NCBI RefSeq assembly: GCF_016464385.1 | Contig: NZ_JADMLH010000008.1 | Span: 191,688 to 255,687 of the forward strand | Direction: 5' to 3' | DNA from: Nucisporomicrobium flavum | GTDB lineage: Bacteria > Actinomycetota > Actinomycetes > Mycobacteriales > Micromonosporaceae | DNA: 64,000 nt | In this document: in pieces, positions 8,638 to 16,561 of the stretch | Numbering within the stretch: position 1 is the stretch's first letter | Layout of the letters: the number at the start of each line of letters is the position of its first letter | Translations under genes and position numbers: made by a program | Notes under the pieces: model-generated | Told to the model about the DNA's origin: nothing | Database searches by the model: none | The model's input: only the letters and a program-made list of their open reading frames with translations

Positions 8638-8720
8638 TGCGGGCCGGGCGCCGTCGAGGTTTTCCACAGGCAGGCTTCGCCGCGTGAACCAAATTCGGCT
8701 CGCTTCGCGATAGTCCTTGT

Positions 8721-9290
8721 GTGAGGCGCAGAAGGCAGACACCGGTCCGGCCGGTGACCCAGGACAGCAGCGACGCCGAGCTGTTGCGCGCCATCGCCGC
8801 GGAGGACATGGAGGCCCTGCACCTGCTGCACGGCCGCCACGCACCCTGGCTGAGGTTCCGGCTCACGCGCCGCTGTGCGGACCCTGACGTCGTCGACGCC
8901 GCGATCCAGGACACGTTCGTCGCCATCTGGCGGGATGCCCGGAATTATCGCGAGACCCGCGCCGATCCCGCCGGCTGGATCTGGACCATCGCGATCCGGC
9001 GGCTGATCGGCAACCTCCGCGGGCCGGGTCATCGGTGGGTGGGCGGCATTCCTGAGCAGGACGTCGAGACCGTGCCGTCAGCCGAGGACCTGGTGCTTCT
9101 CCGGGTCGAGCACGGCGACCTCGGCAAGGCCCTCGACCGGCTCTCGCCGGAACTGCGCGCGGTCATCCAGGCCACGGCGATCGACGGCCTCACGGTCAAG
9201 GAAGCGGCGCGTTACCTCGGCGTCGCGGAAGGCACGGCGAAGACCCGGCTGATGCGGGCCCGGGCACGGCTACGGGAGTTGCTGGCATGA
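8721..9290 (+). CDS. ECF-type RNA polymerase sigma factor
   Basis: 189-aa sigma-70 family factor of the ECF group. Sigma region 2 spans about residues 25-95 (IQDTFVAIWRDARNY, WIWTIAIRRL) and region 4 about 130-188 (LSPELRAVI, then the helix-turn-helix LTVKEAARYLGVAEGTAKT). It starts a five-gene coupled operon: its stop overlaps the next start as ATGA, and that gene encodes the expected zinc-binding anti-sigma protein. The GTG start has no clear ribosome site and may be leaderless; a GTG 33 bases later is the alternative. The cognate promoter is not identifiable here. Confidence 0.92.
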   Translation: MRRRRQTPVRPVTQDSSDAELLRAIAAEDMEALHLLHGRHAPWLRFRLTRRCADPDVVDAAIQDTFVAIWRDARNYRETRADPAGWIWTIAIRRLIGNLRGPGHRWVGGIPEQDVETVPSAEDLVLLRVEHGDLGKALDRLSPELRAVIQATAIDGLTVKEAARYLGVAEGTAKTRLMRARARLRELLA

Positions 9291-10132
9291 CCTCGAAGGA
9301 AACCGCCGCCACCTGGCACGCCGACGCGGAGCTTCTCGATGCGTACGCGGGTGGTCGGCTCACCTCCAGTCGCGTGATGGCGGTCGACGCGCACCTGCGA
9401 GCGTGCGCACTCTGCCGCGCGGCTGTGCCGACCGACATCGCCTGGCTCGAGCGCAGCTGGAGCGTGGTGACGGAGGCCCTCCAAGTCCCTCGACAGAGCC
9501 GGGCAGAGCGAGCGCTGGGAGGAGTCGGGCTCCCCGAGCATCGCGTGCGGCTGCTGGCTGCCACTCCCGCCCTGCGCTGGTCGTGGCTTCTGGCCACAGC
9601 CGCGGTGCTCGCGTTCGGCGTCGCCGCTGCCTATACCGGTCAGGAGGGCGCCCGTACGACGCTGGTGTTGTTCCTGGTGTTTGCCCCTGTGCTTCCTGTG
9701 CTGGCGGTCGCCACCGCGTACGGCCCACCCGCCGACCCGATGCATGAGATCACCTCGGCGACCCCCGTGGCCGGACCGTCGCTGGTGCTGTGGCGGGCGA
9801 CGGCTGTCGTCGGGGTCTCCATGGCCATGGGCGCCGTCGCGGCGCTCCTGCTTCCCGGGCCGGGATGGTTGGCCGCCGCATGGCTGTTGCCCGCCTTCCT
9901 GCTGTGCGTCAGCACCCTTGCGCTGGCCACAGCCCTGCCCCTCGCCACCGCCGCCGGAGTCTTCGGCGGACTGTGGCTGATCGTCGTCGGCGGGGTGGCG
10001 ATCGCCGGTTCACCTGTTCAGACGCTGTTCTTCGGCCCGGTCACTCAGGCCGGCTACCTCGCCGCGGCTGCCGTGGCGACCGCTGTCCTGACCGTGCGCC
10101 GACGCCGCCTCGACCCGGGGGAGACGAGATGA
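9287..10132 (+). CDS. Zinc-finger anti-sigma factor with six-helix membrane domain
   Basis: 281-aa protein with a cytosolic anti-sigma zinc-finger region (about residues 10-60) holding HLRACALC, the HxxxCxxC motif of zf-HC2/ZAS anti-sigma factors. About six transmembrane helices follow (residues 95-275). It probably sequesters the ECF sigma encoded immediately upstream and releases it on a membrane or envelope signal. The unusually large membrane portion resembles a transporter component more than a single-span anti-sigma, suggesting it senses through, or together with, the ABC system that follows. It overlaps both neighbours by 4 bp. Confidence 0.85.
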   Translation: MTSKETAATWHADAELLDAYAGGRLTSSRVMAVDAHLRACALCRAAVPTDIAWLERSWSVVTEALQVPRQSRAERALGGVGLPEHRVRLLAATPALRWSWLLATAAVLAFGVAAAYTGQEGARTTLVLFLVFAPVLPVLAVATAYGPPADPMHEITSATPVAGPSLVLWRATAVVGVSMAMGAVAALLLPGPGWLAAAWLLPAFLLCVSTLALATALPLATAAGVFGGLWLIVVGGVAIAGSPVQTLFFGPVTQAGYLAAAAVATAVLTVRRRRLDPGETR

Positions 10133-10980
10133 CCACCGTCCGCATTCAAGGGCTCAGCAAGCGCTACGGATCCACGACCGCGGTGGACGATCTCGACCTG
10201 GACATCGGCATCGGCGTGACCGGCCTGCTCGGTCCCAACGGCGCCGGGAAGACCACCCTGCTGCGCTGCCTGGCGACGGCGCTCGCACCGGATCGGGGGA
10301 GGGTGGAGGCGTACGGGCTGGATCCGGCCGTCGGCGCCCAACGGACCGCGTTGCGCCGTCGCCTCGGCTACCTGCCGCAGGACCCGGGCCTCTATCCCAA
10401 CTTCTCCGCCGCCGCGCTGCTCGACTATGTCGCCGTGCTGAAGGAGATGACAGACGGGCGTCGCCGCCGTGCCGAGGTGCGCCGGGTGCTGGAGGAGGTC
10501 GGGCTGACCGACCGAGCCACCGTGAAGGTGCGGAAGCTGTCCGGCGGGATGCGCCAGCGCCTCGGGCTCGCCCAGGCGCTCCTCGGCGAGCCCGATCTGC
10601 TGATCCTCGACGAGCCGACGGTGGGACTGGACCCCGAGCAGCGCATGCTCTTCCGCGCCCTGATCTCCCGGCTCGGGGAGACGCGTACGGTGCTGCTCTC
10701 CACCCACCAGACGGAAGACGTCGGCGCGCTCTGCGGACGTGTGGTGGTGATGAAGCAGGGGCGAGCGGTGTACGACGGCACCCCCCGAGGCCTCGCGCAG
10801 CAGGCTGAAGGCCAGGTGTGGTTGTCCGCCGAGCCACCGGAGACCAACCCGCTGTACTGGCGTAACTCCGACGGCGAGTTCCGCACACTCGGGCCGCAGC
10901 CGGCGAACGGCACGCCGGTCAAGCCCTCGATCGAGGACGGCTACCTGATGCTGCTGGGCCCGGAGGTGGCGGTCCGATGA
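10129..10980 (+). CDS. ABC transporter ATP-binding protein
   Basis: 283-aa nucleotide-binding subunit. Walker A GPNGAGKT is at 35-42, the Q-loop is in LGYLPQDPGLYP, the signature is LSGGMRQR, Walker B is LLILDEPT, and the switch His is in LLSTHQTED. Sequence style is that of drug/lipid-type (ABC-2) exporters. It is translationally coupled to the anti-sigma gene (ATGA overlap) and to the following membrane gene, so the ECF sigma may control its own exporter or sensor. About 50 extra C-terminal residues form a domain that could contact the permease. Confidence 0.94.
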   Translation: MTTVRIQGLSKRYGSTTAVDDLDLDIGIGVTGLLGPNGAGKTTLLRCLATALAPDRGRVEAYGLDPAVGAQRTALRRRLGYLPQDPGLYPNFSAAALLDYVAVLKEMTDGRRRRAEVRRVLEEVGLTDRATVKVRKLSGGMRQRLGLAQALLGEPDLLILDEPTVGLDPEQRMLFRALISRLGETRTVLLSTHQTEDVGALCGRVVVMKQGRAVYDGTPRGLAQQAEGQVWLSAEPPETNPLYWRNSDGEFRTLGPQPANGTPVKPSIEDGYLMLLGPEVAVR

Positions 10981-12473
10981 CCGCGACGCTCGTCAGGCCC
11001 GGTGGAGCTGCGACGCGTGTGGCAACGAGATCGCTGGCGTTCAAGGAAGCACGCCTGCTGCTGGGCATGTCGACCCTGTGGATCGGGGCGGTCCTGGCCG
11101 TGGCCCTGTGTACGGCGTGGGGCTGGACGACCGAGCCGCGCTGGGACGTGTTCACGGCGAACTCCGGCATGGCGTCCCTGGTGCTCGCCGGCTTCCTCGT
11201 GCTGATCGGGCACCTGGCGGCGTCGCGGGACCACCGGCACGGCGCGACGGAATCAGCCCGTACGCTGCCCAGCCCGGCGCGCCGCAGGACGGTGGGGCTG
11301 CTGGCGCTCGTGCCGACGGCAGGACTCGTGGCTGTGCTGGTCGTGGGCGTCGAGTTGGTTCTGCTGCTCCCGTCGTGGCCGGCGGGTGCTTTCGACCCGT
11401 GGCTCATGGCGGTAGCCGTCGTGAGCCCGATGATCGGTGCGGCGGTGGGCGTCGCGGTGGGTCGGTGGCTGCCGTCGACTGCAGCCGGTCCGCTGACCCT
11501 CTTCGGCCTCGCGGCGGTGCTGGCCATCCTGCCGGTGCTGGGATCCAGCGCGGACGCCCTGGCCTGGCTGCTGTTCCCGGTCGTGGTCGACGAGAACGTG
11601 GCGCCGACGATGCCCCGGCCGACCGGCGCCCACCTGGTCTACCTGGTTGCCCTTCTCCTGGTCGTGATCGCGGGTGCGCTTCTCCGGCATTGGCGGATCC
11701 TGGCCTCGGCCGTCCTGGCGGTCGCGCTCGTGGTCGCCGTTGTCGCCGTGGAGCGGCAACAGGACGAGCGGCTCCCGGCCGGCCCCGAGGCGGCGCAGCC
11801 CTATCTCGACGAGTCGGTGCAGCACTGCGAGCAACGGAACAGGGTGACGTACTGCGCGCTGCACGGGTACGGGCGCTGGGTCCCGCTGTGGGAAAAAGCG
11901 GTTGATCCGGTGGTTTCGGCGCTGCCCGTCGGCGTCACCGATGTGCCGATTGTGCGGCAGGGTGCCGGGCCCGCCACCAGCGTGGTCGTCGACCAACACT
12001 GGGGCCGCCACGGCTCGTGGGCACGCACCAGCCGCACCGACCTCACCACGCAGTACGTGCGCGTGCTCCTCGGGATGCCGGATCAGCTCGCGGGCCGGCC
12101 CGGGCCTGGCAGCCTGCCCGAGCGCAACAGGGCGGTGCTTCCGGGCGGCTCGCTGGAGCTGAGCACCGGACCGAGATGTTCGGGCGCAGGTCAGCTGCGC
12201 ACCGTCATCGCTCTGTGGCTGCTCGGCCAGTCCGGCGAAGACGGCCGTGCGCTGCTCAACGATCCGAAGAACCTGCACTTCGGCCGGGTCGACGTCGGCG
12301 AGGCCGAGATCGAGGCCGCGAAGCGCCTGCTCGACGTACCCCGCGACAGGGTGACCGCCTTGGTGGCCGACAACTGGGGCGCGGTGCGGTCGGCAGCCCC
12401 GGTCGGTGACCTGCTCGCGCCGTTCGGGGTGACCAACCTGCCGGCCGCCGACCAGGAGGCGGCATGTCCGTGA
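10977..12473 (+). CDS. Membrane protein: putative ABC permease fused to an extracytoplasmic domain
   Basis: 498-aa protein with about six transmembrane helices in residues 32-258, then a roughly 235-residue hydrophilic C-terminal domain predicted outside the membrane. The outer domain begins with a cysteine pair (C284, C293, in HCEQRNRVTYC) that could form a disulfide, and ends just before the stop. The membrane half resembles ABC-2 type permeases and the gene follows the ATPase with a 4-bp overlap, so it is probably the transport partner. I do not recognise the outer domain as a named enzyme; a ligand-sensing role is inference. Confidence 0.75.
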   Translation: MTATLVRPGGAATRVATRSLAFKEARLLLGMSTLWIGAVLAVALCTAWGWTTEPRWDVFTANSGMASLVLAGFLVLIGHLAASRDHRHGATESARTLPSPARRRTVGLLALVPTAGLVAVLVVGVELVLLLPSWPAGAFDPWLMAVAVVSPMIGAAVGVAVGRWLPSTAAGPLTLFGLAAVLAILPVLGSSADALAWLLFPVVVDENVAPTMPRPTGAHLVYLVALLLVVIAGALLRHWRILASAVLAVALVVAVVAVERQQDERLPAGPEAAQPYLDESVQHCEQRNRVTYCALHGYGRWVPLWEKAVDPVVSALPVGVTDVPIVRQGAGPATSVVVDQHWGRHGSWARTSRTDLTTQYVRVLLGMPDQLAGRPGPGSLPERNRAVLPGGSLELSTGPRCSGAGQLRTVIALWLLGQSGEDGRALLNDPKNLHFGRVDVGEAEIEAAKRLLDVPRDRVTALVADNWGAVRSAAPVGDLLAPFGVTNLPAADQEAACP

Positions 12474-13144
12474 GGGTTCGTCAGTTGCTTCTCCTCGCGA
12501 CGCCGGTCGTGCGCCTCGTGCCGTGGCTCCCTCTCGCCGCCGCGACCGCGGTGTCTGCGCTCGCCCTGCTTCCCGCGCTTGCCGGCGCACCCGCTCCGGC
12601 GAGCCAGATCTGGGGCGTACGGATCGCCGCTGTCGTCCTCGGCGCGGGTGCGAGCTTCGCCATGGTCGACCCGATGGCTCCGCTGTCGGTGACGCCGACC
12701 CCGCGCTGGCTGCGGCAATGGCTACGCGTCGTCGTCGTCCTCATCCCGGCCGCGGCGATATGGGCAGGTCTGCATCGGGCCGCCGTCGCCAGCGTGGCTC
12801 CTGGTCGGCTCCCGTCCCCGGATCTCGCAGTGGAGGCGGCCGTGTGTGGGCTGGCCGGGCTGGTGGGTGCCGCCGTGGCCGCCCGACGGGCGCACTCCCT
12901 CACCACTGCCGTGGCCGGCCCGGCGACGCAGGGCGGTCTGATGGTCGCCACGCTCTTCCTGCCGGCCAAGTACTCGGCATGGCCTCTTCCGGATTCCCCG
13001 CAGTGGGATGTGGCCCACGACTGGTGGCTACCCATGCTGCCCGTCCTCGCCGCCGCGTTGGTGCTCGCGAACCGGGAGGTCTGGCCGTGGCGCCCGCGGA
13101 AACGCGCCGGTGTCGGGACGCCCGACCTAGTGGGTGAGTCGTGA
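12464..13144 (+). CDS. Multi-pass membrane protein, last gene of the ECF-ABC operon
   Basis: 226-aa protein with five to six predicted membrane helices (about residues 15-45, 48-65, 85-105, 122-138, 150-165 and 188-202). Its start overlaps the preceding permease gene by 10 bp, so it belongs to the same coupled operon and is probably a second permease subunit or accessory protein. There is no recognisable motif beyond hydrophobicity. The alternative is an unrelated membrane protein retained for regulation, but the tight overlap argues for a shared complex. Confidence 0.75.
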   Translation: MSVRVRQLLLLATPVVRLVPWLPLAAATAVSALALLPALAGAPAPASQIWGVRIAAVVLGAGASFAMVDPMAPLSVTPTPRWLRQWLRVVVVLIPAAAIWAGLHRAAVASVAPGRLPSPDLAVEAAVCGLAGLVGAAVAARRAHSLTTAVAGPATQGGLMVATLFLPAKYSAWPLPDSPQWDVAHDWWLPMLPVLAAALVLANREVWPWRPRKRAGVGTPDLVGES

Positions 13145-13253
13145 GCGAGTGGGCGCCGCGCACGTCGCCGGCCTCGTCGGCTTCGCTGGACCAAGGACGA
13201 GGGATATCCGCCGCGCCCCCGTCCGACGCAAGCGTTCGTGCTTCGCCCGCCGC

Positions 13254-13339
13254 GCTGAGACCGCGGAGACGGCTGAGACCGCGGAGACGGCTGAGACCGC
13301 TGAAGCGGCTGAAACGCACTGAGACGGCTGAGATGGCTG
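13254..13339. repeat. 18-bp tandem repeat
   Basis: GCTGAGACCGCGGAGACG occurs as two exact adjacent copies (13254-13271, 13272-13289), then a third with changes and two shorter degenerate copies. It occupies the 304-bp gap between the ABC-operon and VanZ genes, where no gene is evident. Each unit is two 9-bp half-repeats. Confidence 0.85.
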
Positions 13340-13448
13340 CGGGCACAGCTGTCGGCTTTCTCCCGAGCCCGATCCTGAGCCATGAGCCGCTCGCCGCACG
13401 ATCCATCGGACACGGCGTCGATTTGGCCGGGCGGCATACGGTGCGGCG

Positions 13449-14030
13449 ATGGGTGCGGCTTGGCGGGATCACGGCGTCACCATCGTCGTCGCGCTCGTCC
13501 TCCTTCCGGCGGCGAGCTTCTTGGCGTACCGGTGGCGTCGGCGCAGATCGGGTCGCCGGTATGCGATCGCCGAGGTCGGGATGGTGGCCGGCTCGTTGCC
13601 CTGGGCCGTCATGCTCTTCACGCCGCAGGCCGCTCCGCGCTCGGTCGACCTCGTACCGCTGCACGATCTGCCGTCATGGGTGTCGGGCGGCCCGGGCACC
13701 GCGGCGGCTCAGATTGTCGGGAATCTGCTCGTCCTTGCCGCCCTGGGCTTCTTTCTGCCGCTGCGGTTCGACTCTTTCGCTTCCCTCTGGCGGGTGGCGG
13801 TGGTGGCTGCCGTCGCCTCAGGTGTGGTCGAGGCCCTCCAGTGGGTGCTGGCCATCGGCCGGGTGTCGAGCGCCGATGACGTGCTCATCAATACCGTCGG
13901 GGCCGTGGTGGCTGCTGCGGCCTCGCGGCGATGGTGGGCGTGTCCCGTGCCGGCCGGGGAGATTCCGCCGCCGCATAGCCGACAAAGTGTCCCGCCGGGT
14001 ACGGCCGAGGTGCCGGACCACGCTGCCTGA
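13449..14030 (+). CDS. VanZ-family membrane protein
   Basis: 193-aa protein with about four membrane helices and the VanZ-like signature: a conserved GNLLVLAALGFFLPLR segment, a Glu-Leu-Gln-type element (VEALQWVL), and RVSSADDVLINTVGA before the last helix. VanZ relatives in teicoplanin-resistance operons lower glycopeptide binding; most homologues outside them have no known role. The start ATG follows GTGCGGCG. The gene ends inside the palindrome thought to bind the downstream TetR regulator, so its 3' end is shared with the tetR control region. Confidence 0.85.
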   Translation: MGAAWRDHGVTIVVALVLLPAASFLAYRWRRRRSGRRYAIAEVGMVAGSLPWAVMLFTPQAAPRSVDLVPLHDLPSWVSGGPGTAAAQIVGNLLVLAALGFFLPLRFDSFASLWRVAVVAAVASGVVEALQWVLAIGRVSSADDVLINTVGAVVAAAASRRWWACPVPAGEIPPPHSRQSVPPGTAEVPDHAA

Positions 14031-14042
14031 ACGACCGTTAAG
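14026..14042. promoter_or_regulatory. Putative TetR operator in front of tetR
   Basis: CCTGAACGACCGTTAAG, 33-49 bp upstream of the tetR GTG and overlapping the vanZ stop. It matches the reverse complement of the palindrome at 20406-20422 at 15 of 17 positions. A TTGACA hexamer follows at 14051-14056, placing the site where autorepression would be expected. Confidence 0.6.
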
Positions 14043-14074
14043 TACTCGGCTTGACAGCGGGTTAGAGTGGCCAG

Positions 14075-14677
14075 GTGACGGTAGATCAGCACCAGCGTCC
14101 TGGACCGCCGGCCCCTCGCCGCCGGTCGCGCCGGGACGAGATCCTCGAGATCGCGGTCGGCCTCTTCGCCGCCCGCGGATATCACGGCGTATCGATGGAC
14201 GACATCGGTTCGGCCGCCGGGGTGACCGGTCCGGCGCTGTACCACCACTTCGCCGGGAAGGAGGCCATGCTGGTCGCCGCGCTCATCCCGGTCAGCGAGA
14301 GCCTCCTGCACGGCGGCCGCGAGCGGGTCGGGCGTCACTCCGGCGACGCGCAGGCCACGCTGTCCGACCTGATCGAGTTCCACGTCGAGTTCGCGCTGGC
14401 CAATCCCGCGGTGATCGCGCTGCACCTGCACGAACTGGACAGGTTGCCCGAGGAGCCGAAGCGACAGATCCGGCGACTGCAGCGCCTGTACGTTGAGGAG
14501 TGGGTCGGAGTGCTGTCCACGCTGCGTCCCGAACTGGACGCCGGCGAGGCGCGGGTACTGGCGCACTCGGCGTTCGGCTTGATGAACTCGACGCCGTTCC
14601 TGGGCGGCGAGGTCGACCGCCAACGCCGGGCCGCCCTCCTGCGCGAGGCGACCATGCACGCACTGATCGGCCGCTGA
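14075..14677 (+). CDS. TetR-family transcriptional regulator of the acyl-CoA cluster
   Basis: 200-aa TetR repressor. The N-terminal helix-turn-helix spans about residues 20-66 (ILEIAVGLFAARGYHGVSMDDIGSAAGVTGPALYHHFAGKEAM region), followed by an all-helical ligand domain that probably senses an acyl-CoA. It heads the cluster of biotin carboxylase, lyase, carboxyltransferase and acyl-CoA dehydrogenase genes. Related palindromes lie directly upstream of tetR and of the carboxyltransferase gene, supporting autoregulation and control of the distal operon. The GTG start has no strong ribosome site. The ligand is unknown. Confidence 0.9.
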   Translation: MTVDQHQRPGPPAPRRRSRRDEILEIAVGLFAARGYHGVSMDDIGSAAGVTGPALYHHFAGKEAMLVAALIPVSESLLHGGRERVGRHSGDAQATLSDLIEFHVEFALANPAVIALHLHELDRLPEEPKRQIRRLQRLYVEEWVGVLSTLRPELDAGEARVLAHSAFGLMNSTPFLGGEVDRQRRAALLREATMHALIGR

Positions 14678-14860
14678 CCGACCGGCAGATCGAGCACATG
14701 GTCGAAGCCGAACTCATCATCAAGCCCGACGCCCCCGGGCTGGATGCCTGGCGGCGGCCCACCGGCTGCTGCCGGCCTATCGACGGCCGACCGGCCCCGG
14801 GGCAACCCCGCTCGGCCGGCGACCGGCTTCGAGGCCAGCCCCGCTCGGCCGGCCACCAAC

Positions 14861-15130
14861 CTCGGGCCGCGCCTGGCCCGCGACCAACCTCGGGCCGCGC
14901 TTGGCCCGCGACCAACCTCGGGCCAGCCCCGTTCGGCCCGTGGCCGGTCTCAGGCCAGCCCCGTTCGGCCCGTGGCCGGTCTCAGGCCAGCCGCGCTCGG
15001 CCCGCGACCAACCGGCCTCAAGCCAGCGGACGCCGGCCCGCGACGAATTGGCCCCGGACCACCCACCCTCGGCCCGCGTGCAACCAACCCCCGGCCGGCA
15101 ACCTCCGGCCGGCAACCTCCGGCCGGCAAC
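14861..15130. repeat. Cluster of short tandem repeats between tetR and the biotin carboxylase gene
   Basis: The 541-bp gap contains no convincing gene. A 28-bp unit occurs twice (14861-14888, 14889-14916, one mismatch). A 32-bp unit is exactly duplicated (14921-14952, 14953-14984), with a third degenerate copy to about 15020. A 14-bp unit CCGGCCGGCAACCT occurs as two full copies and a third lacking its last two bases (15091-15130). The first two arrays share CTCGGGCC/CGGCCCG words. Confidence 0.85.
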
Positions 15131-15218
15131 CCGCCGGCCTTCTACCCACCGGCCAAAAGCCACCCCTTAACGGCCCACCCACGGCCACCCCGCACCCGCC
15201 CTCCACACAAGGAGCGAC

Positions 15219-16556
15219 ATGATCGAATCGCTGCTCATCGCCAACCGGGGCGAGATCGCCCGCCGGATCATCCGTACGGCCCGGCGGCTCGGTGTCCGGG
15301 CGATCGCGGTCCACTCCGAGGCGGATGCCGCGATGCCGTTTGTGCTCGAGGCCGATGAGGCGGTGTGTGTCGGACCCGCGAACCCTGCTCAGAGCTACCG
15401 CAACACTGACGCCATTCTCGCCGCGGCCAAGCAGACCGGGGCTCAGGCGATCCACCCCGGCTATGGCTTCCTGAGTGAGAACGCCGACTTCGCCCGTACG
15501 GTGGAGGCGAACGGCCTGGTGTGGGTCGGGCCGTCCGCCGATGCGATCAGCGCGATGGGCGACAAGATCAATGCTCGGAATCTGATGGCTGCCGCCGGCG
15601 TGCCCGTGGCGCCGGGCTCGCAGGATCCCGCCGCCTCGGTGGAGGAAGCGATCGGGGCCGCCGCCGCGATCGGGTATCCGGTGATGGTCAAGGCCGCCGC
15701 CGGTGGTGGCGGCATGGGCATGGCCGTGGCGAACGACGAGGCCGGGCTGCGGACGGAGTTCGACAAGGTGCGCGCGTTCGCCGAGCGGATGTTCGGTGAC
15801 GGTTCGGTGCTGATCGAGCGGTTCTTTCCCCGGGTACGGCACGTGGAGGTGCAGATCCTCGGGTTGGCCGACGGCCGGGTGATCGCTCTCAGCGAGCGGG
15901 AGTGTTCGGTGCAGCGGCGTAACCAGAAGCTGCTGGAGGAGGCGCCGAGCCCGGCCGTGGGCCCGGAGCTGCGGCAGCGGTTCCTCGCCGCCGCCGTGCA
16001 GGCCGGTGAGGCCGTGAAGTATCGCAATGCCGGCACCGTGGAGTGCCTGCTGGACCCGGCGAGCGGCGAGTTCTTCTTCCTGGAGATGAACACGCGGCTG
16101 CAGGTCGAGCACCCGATCACCGAGCTGATCCACGGCATCGACCTGGTCGAGCAGCAGCTGCGGATCGCTTCAGGTGAGGCTCCGACCTTCGACGTGGACG
16201 AGCTCACCACCCGTGGGCACGCGATCGAGTTGCGGGTCAACGCCGAGGATCCGAAGCGGTTCCTGCCCGGGCCGGGCAAGGTGGCCACCTGGGTGGAGCC
16301 GTCCGGCGAGGGGATCCGGGTGGATTCCGGGTACGGGCCCGACACCACGGTCACGCCGTTCTACGACTCGCTGATGGCGAAGCTGATCGTCGTCGGCGCG
16401 GACCGCCCGGAGGCGATCGCGCGGGCGCGGGCCGCCGTGGCCGGGTTCGAGATCGCCGGGCCGAAGAACAACCTGCCGTTCTTCGCCGAGCTGCTGGAGA
16501 ACGAGGAGTTCCTCAGCGGCGACTATGACACCGGCATCGTTGCGCGGATGAGGTGA
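15219..16556 (+). CDS. Biotin carboxylase (acyl-CoA carboxylase alpha-type, no carrier domain)
   Basis: 445-aa biotin carboxylase that uses ATP and bicarbonate to carboxylate biotin on a carrier protein. Present: the N-terminal ANRGEIARRI motif, the Gly-rich ATP-grasp loop (AAGGGGMGMAV), the ECSVQRRNQKLLEEAP active-site region and EMNTRLQVEHPITE. Most actinobacterial alpha subunits run to about 590-660 aa with a C-terminal biotinyl domain; this one stops where E. coli AccC stops (449 aa). No AMKM-type biotinylation motif was found in this gene or elsewhere in the window, so a carrier must come from another locus. A ribosome site AAGGAG precedes the ATG. Confidence 0.93.
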   Translation: MIESLLIANRGEIARRIIRTARRLGVRAIAVHSEADAAMPFVLEADEAVCVGPANPAQSYRNTDAILAAAKQTGAQAIHPGYGFLSENADFARTVEANGLVWVGPSADAISAMGDKINARNLMAAAGVPVAPGSQDPAASVEEAIGAAAAIGYPVMVKAAAGGGGMGMAVANDEAGLRTEFDKVRAFAERMFGDGSVLIERFFPRVRHVEVQILGLADGRVIALSERECSVQRRNQKLLEEAPSPAVGPELRQRFLAAAVQAGEAVKYRNAGTVECLLDPASGEFFFLEMNTRLQVEHPITELIHGIDLVEQQLRIASGEAPTFDVDELTTRGHAIELRVNAEDPKRFLPGPGKVATWVEPSGEGIRVDSGYGPDTTVTPFYDSLMAKLIVVGADRPEAIARARAAVAGFEIAGPKNNLPFFAELLENEEFLSGDYDTGIVARMR

Positions 16557-16561
16557 GGGGC

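Noticed and set aside
8660..8668. TTTTCCACA considered as a DnaA box
   Set aside because: A single 9-mer with one mismatch to TTGTCCACA, in front of the sigma gene and not clustered, so chance is more likely.
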